Of a stretch of 10,644 nucleotides of DNA, positions 1 through 6,043 are shown in pieces; within the stretch, counting starts at the first letter, position 1, and every line of letters begins with the position of its first letter. Below the pieces are notes generated by a model. That model was not told the DNA's origin, did not search any database, and worked only from the letters and a program-made list of their open reading frames with translations. Made by a program: the position numbers and the translations under genes. The DNA comes from a bacterium (GTDB taxonomy: Bacteria; Babelota; Babeliae; Babelales; RVW-14), in NCBI GenBank assembly GCA_023249895.1, contig JAHFBS010000010.1:2794-13437 (forward strand), read 5' to 3'.

Positions 1-678
1 GGCGATTAATCCGACAAAAAGCGGCAATGCTGTTGATATTCCTACGCTAAATCCAATTGCCCACAATGTTGGCCATATGCTCAGTGCTGCGCAGGTGTTT
101 AAAAAGGACGGAAAAAGAAAATAAGTTTTAGCGATGATTCCTTTGAAATGCCAAAATCCGTCACGCAGAAAACAGAGCACAAGCGTTCCAAAACTACCGA
201 GCATAAAGTTTTTTGAAAGGCGTGGCTGTGTATGTGAGGTGATGACGTTGTAGGTAAGTTCACTGACAGGAAAGCGGTAGGTTGAAGAATCCAAAAAGTG
301 AGCTTGATCCCAGCGGGCATACCATAACCCAAGAGCTCCTGCGAGCAAGCATACAACAGCAAGAATTCCGCAAAAGTACCATGGTTCTGCAAGCATTGAA
401 GTAAATGAAGATTCATCGAGGAAATAGAGCATAGGAAGCGCAAAGCCGATTCCTGTTGCAATAATTCCGCCTCCTGCCCCAATAGCCTGCATGATGGCAA
501 TATCTTGAACCTGTTGAGCTTCATTTTTGTTTTTCATAAACGAATAAAGACAGTGGCCCAAAAGTACAAGGGTCGGCGCAATCCATGGGCCTACCATGGT
601 TGCCATGGAGACATAGCTTAGTATGATTGTCGAAAAAAGCGTGAACAGCACACCAACGCTGGTTACACGGAAATTCAT
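1..678 (-). CDS. OPT-type oligopeptide/metal-complex transporter, N-terminal part
   Basis: Open frame of 226 codons that continues past the left edge, so only the N-terminal part is present. The ATG at 678-676 (minus strand) follows AGGGA with a suitable gap, and the frame is open to position 1. The protein is strongly hydrophobic with several membrane spans. A glycine-rich segment at residues 65-82 (AIGAGGGIIATGIGFALP) sits in a membrane helix, and a polar stretch with FPVSEL (136-141) follows a short charged loop. This order resembles the start of OPT family carriers: the span with A-GG-LA-G, then the FPSG-like segment. Family members import oligopeptides or metal-chelate complexes across the inner membrane and are usually about 550-700 residues. 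It is divergently placed to the next gene. Family assignment is by eye from motif order. Another polytopic transporter family is possible, and the substrate cannot be told. Confidence 0.65.
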   Translation of the reverse strand, partial: MNFRVTSVGVLFTLFSTIILSYVSMATMVGPWIAPTLVLLGHCLYSFMKNKNEAQQVQDIAIMQAIGAGGGIIATGIGFALPMLYFLDESSFTSMLAEPWYFCGILAVVCLLAGALGLWYARWDQAHFLDSSTYRFPVSELTYNVITSHTQPRLSKNFMLGSFGTLVLCFLRDGFWHFKGIIAKTYFLFPSFLNTCAALSIWPTLWAIGFSVGISTALPLFVGLIA

Positions 679-820
679 ATTTTTCCCTAGGCTTCGAAAA
701 GTGGATAAATGGATGAAAAAATGGCAAAATACGTCAGTTTTCCCTAAAAAACCCCATTAGCGTGTTCAAATAAGCGCATACTGTCAAATGCTGAGTTCTT
801 TTAAAAAGGAGTTTTTCAGT

Positions 821-907
821 TTGAAACTTTCGTCCAAAAGATGGTTAAAACCAGCAAAGTATTGTGTTTTAATATGGAAAAAAATTACAATTAGAATAGA
901 AAGATAA
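821..907 (+). CDS. possible small basic peptide ORF, TTG start
   Basis: A 28-codon frame begins with TTG at 821 and ends with TAA at 905-907. A strong ribosome binding site AAAGGAG lies at 805-811, nine bases before the TTG, which is better than the site of the annotated gene downstream. The peptide is very basic (six Lys, three Arg, one acidic residue) with two Trp, and has a short hydrophobic centre (CVLIW, 15-19). It resembles no family I recognise. The TTG overlaps a TTGAAA that could instead be a promoter element, and the promoter proposed for the next gene lies inside this frame. It may be a leader peptide, a small membrane-active protein, or chance. Confidence 0.22.
   Translation: MKLSSKRWLKPAKYCVLIWKKITIRIER
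862..891 (+). promoter_or_regulatory. candidate sigma-70 promoter for the orphan gene at 932
   Basis: TACAAT at 886-891 matches the -10 consensus in five of six positions. TTGTGT at 862-867 is a weak -35 (three of six) with an 18-base spacer. Transcription would start near 898, giving a leader of about 35 bases. The surrounding run is AT-rich, so chance matches are easy. Confidence 0.3.
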
Positions 908-931
908 CCTAGAGGGAAGATTGGGCTACTT

Positions 932-1393
932 ATGAAGTACCTTAAAACTATTATATTCTTCTTTTTGGGTGTTGCATGTGTTTATACATTGTGGCACTAC
1001 CAGGCTGTTTCGCGTCTTTTTGTTAATCACAAATTGCCGGAACAACTCTCAGGCGCATCTGATGTGAAAGACATGGATGGTGCCACTAAGCCTTATGACT
1101 ATGAACGCATGTTGGCGATTATCGAGCAGGCTCAAAAAATAAAAAAAGTTTTTGCAGCCCAATTTAGTGAACAAGTGAATGCCGATGAAGCGCGGTATTT
1201 AGATTTAAAATTTGTTAAATCAGTTTTATCTGACCTTTATCGTGAACGTGTGCGACTCGAACGTCGTATGCATAATATTAAAGTGCAACCCTCTGACGTA
1301 CCGGCGTACAAAAAACTTCGCTCGTTACGTTACTATCAAAAAACTATCGAAGAGTATTCTCAGAGTTTGGAAGAAGTTTTACGCCAGCTCTAA
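932..1393 (+). CDS. orphan membrane-anchored or lipoprotein-like helical protein
   Basis: Protein of 153 residues that I do not recognise. Residues 4-24 form one hydrophobic segment after Lys2 and Lys5, so the protein is an exported, membrane-tethered one. L12-G-V-A-C16 fits the permissive lipobox pattern, with Cys16 as the lipidated residue, though Gly at -3 is poor; a plain signal anchor is equally possible. The remainder is hydrophilic, probably alpha-helical and charged (residues 54-153), with many Arg/Lys and Glu and no Cys, and could form a coiled coil. The start is ATG 932. The nearest purine-rich site, AGAGGG at 911-916, is 15 bases away, which is long; an in-frame ATT at 920 would be better spaced but is a rare start. 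It stands alone with its own terminator, so it is likely monocistronic. Confidence 0.75.
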   Translation: MKYLKTIIFFFLGVACVYTLWHYQAVSRLFVNHKLPEQLSGASDVKDMDGATKPYDYERMLAIIEQAQKIKKVFAAQFSEQVNADEARYLDLKFVKSVLSDLYRERVRLERRMHNIKVQPSDVPAYKKLRSLRYYQKTIEEYSQSLEEVLRQL

Positions 1394-1444
1394 TCTTTTT
1401 AAAATTCATGTCGCAACTTTGTAATATTATGTTTAATGTTTTAA

Positions 1445-1470
1445 AAAAGCCTGTTAGTGCGGGCTTTTGT
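1445..1470 (+). terminator. intrinsic terminator after the orphan gene
   Basis: A nine-pair stem (1445-1453 with 1460-1468, one G-U pair) encloses the six-base loop TTAGTG. It is preceded by six A and its 3' arm runs into TTTT. It lies 52 bases after the stop codon at 1393. The A-tract plus T-tract geometry could also end transcripts coming from the other side. Confidence 0.75.
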
Positions 1471-1782
1471 CATGTATCAAAACGAGACAATTTGTTGTTG
1501 GGCCTGCCCGGTGCGGGTTGCCATTTTTTAAGGGATGACTTACTAACAAAGTTGTGAGTAAGTTTGTCGTTTTATGTTGATTTGCATGATCTGATGGGCC
1601 TTGCCTATCCCTTGTAGAATATGCGCATGATTTCAGTTTGAAGAAAATTAGTAAATATTTTTTTGCAAGATTGCAGCATGCTACTTTCGCGCTTCTGGAG
1701 AGCTTAGGTTGATTGTTCTTGGTGGGGGATGTTGCTTATTTTTTTTCTAATGAGAAATTTTTTATAAACATAATAGTATAAA
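1471..1782. other. gene-free stretch with several hairpins
   Basis: No convincing coding frame is seen on either strand. Besides the hairpin at 1501-1522, the left half holds ACTTACT / AGTAAGT (1538-1544 with 1557-1563, perfect seven-base inverted repeat, 12-base loop) and GATGGGC / GCCTATC (1593-1599 with 1603-1609, one G-U, three-base loop). From about 1735 the sequence becomes very AT-rich, with an eight-T run at 1739-1746. I looked for conserved cores of SRP RNA, tmRNA and RNase P RNA and for a tRNA T-arm and found none. It may encode an unrecognised small RNA or simply be a spacer with repeated terminator-like structures. Confidence 0.4.
1501..1529 (+). terminator. second terminator-like hairpin with T6 tail
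   Basis: GGC (1501-1503) can pair with GCC (1520-1522) outside a perfect CCCG / CGGG stem (1507-1510 with 1514-1517, loop GTG). An internal bulge separates the two stems, and six T follow at 1524-1529. It lies only 33 bases after the previous terminator, so it is either a back-up terminator or the 3' end of a short independent transcript. Confidence 0.45.
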
Positions 1783-1811
1783 TTGATAACGATTGTGCGC
1801 GACAAGATATT
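1783..1811 (+). promoter_or_regulatory. sigma-70-like promoter for the HisRS-like gene
   Basis: TTGATA at 1783-1788 (five of six to consensus) and GATATT at 1806-1811 (four of six) are separated by exactly 17 bases. Predicted transcription start is near 1818, leaving a leader of about 70 bases before the proposed ATG at 1889. It sits at the edge of an AT-rich tract, as is usual for promoters. Confidence 0.5.
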
Positions 1812-1888
1812 GATGGAGCGGGTGGCTTATTCGTGATATAGTTGGTGCATAAGTTCATCCACACAAAGGTTTCCATAGGGTGCCATTT

Positions 1889-2794
1889 ATGTTTATGCCT
1901 GCAGAAGGGGATTCGGGTAGGGATACCGTTCAGCTCTATGCATTTGTTCTTGAAAAAACGCGGCAGCATTTTGTTTTTTACAATTTCCATGAACGAGAAA
2001 TGCCGTTGCATATTCTTGATTTTTCTGATCATCAAAAAAAGATTTTTATGCACGGTCCTGTCGTACAGCCCCAATTATTGTGTGCTGAAAGCTGGCTTGC
2101 TTGTCATCACTTTATTATTAAAGAACAAGGCAGCGTGTGTAGCAAGGCTTTGGCACACACCCTTAAAATTCTTGATAACTTATTTCATGAAGTTTTGTAT
2201 GCAGAGAATTATGTCCTTAAAATTTCATCGTATGGACTCGAAGAACATGCTCAAGACGAATTGCGCTATCTTTTGGGTGCTTTGTCGGTGAACCATACGT
2301 TGGTGCTGTCTGAATCACCTGAATGTAATGACAATGGTATCGTTGCATTTGAATTTAATTCATGGCGGCCCGATGGTTCGACCTACATCTTTTGCCATGG
2401 AGTGTTGGATAAACAAACTGGTCTTATCGCTGATATTGCAATGTTGAAATTGATCAATCTGGTTGCAAAAAAGAGTGAAAAATTTCCATTGCCATTGGCT
2501 CCGTTACTGCATGTCATTGTTCCCTTAACCGAACAACAAAAAATGTTAGCGCTAACGCTTTCCCATGAGCTTCAAAAACATGCGTACGCAACCGATGTGC
2601 ATCTGCAGCAGGCAGATTTTGATGAACATTTACACCGAGCACGCTTGGTAGGTGCTCGCTATGTGCTTGCAATTGGTCCTGATGAACAGGCAAATGGAAC
2701 GGTGCGTATTAACGATCTTTGCAAACAGACATCAACGGCTGTTGCTCATGAAGATGTTCTTACTTTTTTGGGTGGTCAACGTACAGCAATTTAG
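1889..2794 (+). CDS. degenerate HisRS-like protein with anticodon-binding domain
   Basis: 301 residues from ATG 1889, preceded by AGGGTG (1877-1882) with a six-base gap; an in-frame GTG at 1880 would add three residues. Residues 206-295 match the class IIa anticodon-binding domain, close to the C-terminus of histidyl-tRNA synthetase: VIVPL at its start, then VGARYVLAIGPDEQANGTV and INDL. The N-terminal part looks like a worn HisRS core: MPAEG (3-7) where LRPEGT is expected, FHERE (33-37) with D-F-S-D-H-Q where motif 2 is expected, and VAFEF (152-156) after a lost RGLDYYTGT. The motif 3 Arg appears to be Lys187. The first 80 or so residues of HisRS, with motif 1, are absent. Catalysis is therefore unlikely. 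HisZ, the regulator of HisG, lacks this C-terminal domain, so a HisZ role fits poorly. I infer a tRNA- or protein-binding pseudo-synthetase. Confidence 0.7.
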   Translation: MFMPAEGDSGRDTVQLYAFVLEKTRQHFVFYNFHEREMPLHILDFSDHQKKIFMHGPVVQPQLLCAESWLACHHFIIKEQGSVCSKALAHTLKILDNLFHEVLYAENYVLKISSYGLEEHAQDELRYLLGALSVNHTLVLSESPECNDNGIVAFEFNSWRPDGSTYIFCHGVLDKQTGLIADIAMLKLINLVAKKSEKFPLPLAPLLHVIVPLTEQQKMLALTLSHELQKHAYATDVHLQQADFDEHLHRARLVGARYVLAIGPDEQANGTVRINDLCKQTSTAVAHEDVLTFLGGQRTAI

Positions 2795-3366
2795 TGAGCG
2801 CGTTTGATATAGTTTTCAAGCGCTTCAAGCTGACGAAGTTGATTATCAAGTCCCAAGAAATAGCGCGATGAACCAACAGCAAGATCTTTGAGCGTGCGTT
2901 TTACATGTTTTCTGATGGCAGCGACACGCTTAATAAGAAATTCTTCACAATTATCTGGCTCAAAAATCATGACTGATATCTGTTCGCCCTGTCCAGTGAG
3001 CAATGGTGTATAAAAGGTTATGTCGCGTTCTGTCTCTTGCATAACTTTGCTAAGTAATTGCATGAACTGGTCGCACTGGGCATGTATGTGCTCGAATTCT
3101 TTTTCATTAATTTTAACTTTTCCCTGAGCATTCAGATCACTGATTTTGGTTTTTAATTGTTGCGAGCGATCGTTAAGTTCTTGTTGCTTGCGTGAAATTT
3201 CACCAAGCAAATTTTGCAACGAATCAATCGCATTTTGCAAGTCTTGTTTTGTTTGATCTGAAGGCATGCTTACGTTGATTTTTTTCAAAAAACGTTGAGC
3301 AATTTCTTCTTGTGTTTTGATATCAGTATTTTCTACTGCTTGTTCATTATTATTTTGTTCTGTCAT
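2791..3366 (-). CDS. orphan cytoplasmic coiled-coil protein
   Basis: 191 residues, no signal peptide or membrane segment, and not recognised. The first 25 residues are polar and Asn/Gln/Glu-rich, probably disordered. Residues about 39-76 have the heptad-like spacing and Gln/Lys/Glu content of a coiled coil. A mixed region follows (about 87-150) with a hydrophobic patch ISVMIF (130-135), then a basic helical tail. Start ATG at 3366-3364 has no clear ribosome binding site; the upstream bases are AT-rich. Its TAA shares bases with the TAG of the convergent HisRS-like gene (four-base overlap). It is transcribed away from the galE operon, from which it is separated by about 150 bases. A structural or protein-interaction role is only an inference from composition. 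Confidence 0.75.
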   Translation of the reverse strand: MTEQNNNEQAVENTDIKTQEEIAQRFLKKINVSMPSDQTKQDLQNAIDSLQNLLGEISRKQQELNDRSQQLKTKISDLNAQGKVKINEKEFEHIHAQCDQFMQLLSKVMQETERDITFYTPLLTGQGEQISVMIFEPDNCEEFLIKRVAAIRKHVKRTLKDLAVGSSRYFLGLDNQLRQLEALENYIKRAH

Positions 3367-3414
3367 GGTTTTAATTACTTTTTACAAATTGTACAAATAA
3401 CAGCTGAGATAAGT

Positions 3415-3442
3415 ATTTTACTTTATTGGGCAAAAAGCGCAA
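3415..3442 (-). promoter_or_regulatory. candidate promoter for the coiled-coil gene
   Basis: On the minus strand TTGCGC (3442-3437) and TAAAAT (3420-3415, five of six to the -10 consensus) are 16 bases apart. Transcription would begin about 40 bases before the ATG. It overlaps the best rightward candidate for galE (TTGGGC 3426-3431 and TCTAAT 3451-3456, with a rather long 19-base gap), so the two divergent transcripts may compete for polymerase. An eight-base palindrome TTGTACAA at 3389-3396 lies in the leader and could be a protein-binding site. Confidence 0.3.
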
Positions 3443-3479
3443 AGGCGTGTTCTAATTGATCCTTGTTTTCTCTCGTGTC

Positions 3480-3518
3480 AGTGGTAGCCTAGCAGAGAGT
3501 TAGGAGGTGGTACCCACT
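3480..3518 (+). promoter_or_regulatory. galE leader: perfect SD inside a foldable hairpin
   Basis: AGGAGGTG at 3502-3509 is fully complementary to the 16S rRNA tail and lies nine bases before ATG 3519. This settles the start in favour of ATG over the in-frame GTG at 3507, which is part of the binding site. AGTGGTA (3480-3486) can pair with TACCCACT (3511-3518, one bulged C), and CCTA (3488-3491) with TAGG (3501-3504), closing the binding site into a stem-loop next to the start codon. GTGGTA occurs twice (3481-3486 and 3507-3512), so CCAC (3514-3517) has two alternative partners. Confidence 0.5.
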
Positions 3519-4535
3519 ATGAAAAAGACGATCTTATTGACGGGTGGTCTGGGATTTGTAGGTTCAGTTACCGCCCATGTTCTTCACGCATTAGGCTATC
3601 AGATTGTTATTATCGATAAATTTGTCCATCACCAAGCATGTGCGATGCCATGGGCGCATGTTATTAAGGGGGATATTTGTAACCGTGCCATGCTTACAAG
3701 TATCTTTGCGCAGTATGATTTTGGGGCGGTTATGCATTTTGCGAGCCTTATTGAAGTTGGCCAGTCTGTTATCAATCCAGATTCTTTTTATGCCAATAAT
3801 GTTGTTGGCGCGCTTACGTTGCTTGATGTTATGCGGGAGCATCGGGTACCGCATCTTATTTTTTCATCAAGTTGTGCGGTATATGGTATTCCGCAGTATG
3901 TTCCGCTTGATGAAAATCATCCCTGTAATCCTGTCAACCCCTATGGAAGAACAAAACATACAATTGAATATGCGATCAAAGATTATGCTTCAGCATTTGA
4001 TATGAAGTTTGTCATCTTGCGTTATTTCAACGCTGCTGGGGCTACGTTGGAATATGGTTTGGGTGAATGTCATAATCCTGAAACGCATGTTATCCCTTTG
4101 TTGTTGCGTGCTGCGCGTAACGGTGTGCCATTTTCGATATATGGTGCCGATTATGATACGTCAGATGGTACGTGTGTGCGTGATTATGTGCATGTACATG
4201 ATATTGCACGAGCGCATGCTCAAGCCCTTGAGTATTTACTGCATAAAGGCTCATCTGAAATATGCAATCTCGGAACGGGCAAAGGATATAGCGTCTACGA
4301 ATTAATTGATGCGGTTCGGCGTGTGAGTGGTTGTTCGGTAGCCACAAAAATTGTTGCGCGCCGCGCGGGTGATGTTGCAACACTTGTTGCCAATGCAGCA
4401 CAAGCTCGTAGCGTATTAAAATGGCAAACACAACGCTCAGACCTTGATACCATTATGCGTGATGCCTGGATGTGGGAGATGCGGCGTGCAAATGTATCTG
4501 ATGAATCGTCCTTTGTATCGGTTTGTAACCAATGA
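3519..4535 (+). CDS. galE: UDP-glucose 4-epimerase family enzyme (GalE-like)
   Basis: 338 residues, the normal length for GalE. It is an extended SDR enzyme that interconverts UDP-hexoses (or pentoses) at C4 using tightly bound NAD in the cytoplasm. Residues TGGLGFVGS (8-16) form the Rossmann nucleotide loop, D33 is the NAD ribose-binding acid, and GDI (51-53) follows. HFASLIEVGQSV (73-84) and NNVVG are typical. SSSCAVYG (116-123) carries the catalytic Ser/Cys position (Thr in many GalE), and Y142-G-R-T-K146 is the catalytic YxxxK. RYFNAAGA (168-175), RDYVHVHD (221-228) and NLGTGKGYS (250-258) complete the family pattern. It opens the glycosyltransferase operon and its TGA overlaps the ATG of the next gene. 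The exact sugar is open: ASLIEVGQSV also fits UDP-arabinose/xylose or UDP-HexNAc 4-epimerases. Confidence 0.92.
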   Translation: MKKTILLTGGLGFVGSVTAHVLHALGYQIVIIDKFVHHQACAMPWAHVIKGDICNRAMLTSIFAQYDFGAVMHFASLIEVGQSVINPDSFYANNVVGALTLLDVMREHRVPHLIFSSSCAVYGIPQYVPLDENHPCNPVNPYGRTKHTIEYAIKDYASAFDMKFVILRYFNAAGATLEYGLGECHNPETHVIPLLLRAARNGVPFSIYGADYDTSDGTCVRDYVHVHDIARAHAQALEYLLHKGSSEICNLGTGKGYSVYELIDAVRRVSGCSVATKIVARRAGDVATLVANAAQARSVLKWQTQRSDLDTIMRDAWMWEMRRANVSDESSFVSVCNQ

Positions 4536-6043
4536 TGCTTACCAAGCGCGATAAAATTTTTCTTGGTTGTCTTTTTATAATCTCTTTTCTTATTCGAGCA
4601 TGCGTTTTTTATTTTTATTTACGCCATGACGCTCGATATTGGCAAGTTGATTCGTCAACATATCATTACGTAGCAACATCACTTGCTCAGGACAAAGGCA
4701 TTAGTAATGCTGATGGAAGCCCCAATTTTTATCGCTTACCGGGATATCCCGTTTTTATCGGGTTTTTCTATAAACTATGGGGCAATAATCCAGAAAATGC
4801 CTTGTGGGTACAAATTGTGCTTGCTTCAAGCATTCCCTTACTCATATTTTTTCTTGCAAATGTTTTGTTCCCGCGGCGCCGCTGGATTGCTTACGGTGCA
4901 AGCGGACTGAGCGCCGTGCACTTTGGGCTTGTGCTCTATAGTGGCTTTTTTATGACCGAATCGTTATTTATTTTTTTGCTGCTCTGCTTTTGCTACTACT
5001 TTTTTTCTGCTGTGCATCTATGGTTTTGTGATGAAAGGCAGTTGCAATCTATCGCTTCTTGCGGCTGCACGCGTCCTATATGGTCATGGGTGCCTGAAGA
5101 TGCTATTGAGGTTCCTTCGTACGAACAAATTTATCAATCGGTTGCCAATTCGGCACCGGTAAAATGTGGCAGTGTTTCTGATCCGCGTACCTATTACCTA
5201 TTCTTAGCAGGAATTTTTCTTGGACTTCTCTCGATGGTGCGACCTGTCGGCCATTATATGCTTATTGTTGCACTTGGTGTGGTGCTCTGTTCACGTGGTT
5301 CATGGATGTCGCGTGTACGGTTATCAGGTATCTTGAGCTTTTCATGGTTTTTTATTGTTGCACCATGGTTAATTCGTAATTATCTGTTACTTGGCCATAT
5401 TTTTTTCCATACACTTCCTGGCGGGCACTTTCTTTATTTATCTGCTTCTCGCGTTGCTATGTATCCGCAGCATTGCTCGTATCAACACGCTCGTCAAAAT
5501 CTTGGTTATGAGGTGCAGGATCGTATTGCTCACCAGGAACAACAATTAAAAAGACCATTAAATGAAATCGAGCGTTGTTATGTTCATGAAGAAATTGCAC
5601 GCCATTATTTCCGCTCATATCCCCTGATTACGTTCAAAACATGGGCTACCGATATTTTCAGAACATGCTTTTCATTATATTCGGCAGAACTGCTTTATTT
5701 AGATGCGGGGCGTGTCGATCATGATTATTTTGCCAAGGGACGTTCGTGGCCCGATATGTTTAAACGTTATCTTGTTCCAGCAACATCCAATCACGTGTTG
5801 AAAGTCATTGTATATAGCGAAATCTTATTTTTTCTTCTCATACTGTTTGGTTTTTTTGCCGGCTTATTACGCCTATTTATGAAACGATGTTCTCGCTTTG
5901 ATATTTGTTCATGGCTGCGTATGGTGCCCTTTATGGCTCTTTTTGTGATCATTGCTCTTGCTGGAGGATACGCACGTATGCGGCTACCAATTGAGCCATT
6001 ACTTTTGATGTGTTCGTTGTATGGGTGGGGCGCATATGATTGA
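4532..6043 (+). CDS. GT-C glycosyltransferase, PMT/ArnT-like (array copy 1)
   Basis: 503 residues with many membrane spans, in the GT-C/GT39-like superfamily that moves a sugar from a polyprenyl-phosphate carrier on the outer face of the inner membrane. After the first span comes the acidic loop VDSSTYHYVA (39-48), where D40 matches the catalytic-base Asp of the family. YRLPGYP (67-73), MTES (141-144), MVRPVGHY (235-242), APWLIRN (277-283), FFHTLPG (291-297) and a soluble helical region (about 305-385) follow. ARMRLPIEP (481-489) and YGW (497-499) end it. Compared with the two other complete copies it has about 55 extra polar residues at roughly 165-220, with Cys-Gly-Cys. It starts in an ATGA overlap with galE and has no clear ribosome binding site, so translation is probably coupled. 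The acceptor is unknown. Confidence 0.85.
   Translation: MMLTKRDKIFLGCLFIISFLIRACVFYFYLRHDARYWQVDSSTYHYVATSLAQDKGISNADGSPNFYRLPGYPVFIGFFYKLWGNNPENALWVQIVLASSIPLLIFFLANVLFPRRRWIAYGASGLSAVHFGLVLYSGFFMTESLFIFLLLCFCYYFFSAVHLWFCDERQLQSIASCGCTRPIWSWVPEDAIEVPSYEQIYQSVANSAPVKCGSVSDPRTYYLFLAGIFLGLLSMVRPVGHYMLIVALGVVLCSRGSWMSRVRLSGILSFSWFFIVAPWLIRNYLLLGHIFFHTLPGGHFLYLSASRVAMYPQHCSYQHARQNLGYEVQDRIAHQEQQLKRPLNEIERCYVHEEIARHYFRSYPLITFKTWATDIFRTCFSLYSAELLYLDAGRVDHDYFAKGRSWPDMFKRYLVPATSNHVLKVIVYSEILFFLLILFGFFAGLLRLFMKRCSRFDICSWLRMVPFMALFVIIALAGGYARMRLPIEPLLLMCSLYGWGAYD

Noticed and set aside
99..524. 141-codon frame on the minus strand over the left region
   Set aside because: It is out of frame with the long hydrophobic transporter frame (1-678, minus), which is open over the whole stretch, has a ribosome binding site and carries family-like motifs. 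The 521-727 minus frame is rejected for the same reason.
1736..2074. 112-codon frame on the minus strand overlapping the start of the HisRS-like gene
   Set aside because: Low-complexity basic composition, mostly antisense to a better supported gene, with no domain features.
1889..2794. Identity as HisZ (regulatory subunit of ATP phosphoribosyltransferase)
   Set aside because: HisZ lacks the C-terminal anticodon-binding domain that is the best conserved part here, and no his biosynthesis gene is nearby.
2796..2825. GAGCGC ... GCGCTT inverted repeat after the HisRS-like stop as a terminator
   Set aside because: Only five or six pairs with an 18-base loop and no T tract on either strand; it lies inside the coding region of the convergent gene.
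4090..4431. Open frame antisense to galE, and similar antisense frames in the glycosyltransferase genes
   Set aside because: They mirror highly conserved coding sequence, have no ribosome binding sites worth noting and show His/Arg-rich or Lys-rich antisense composition.
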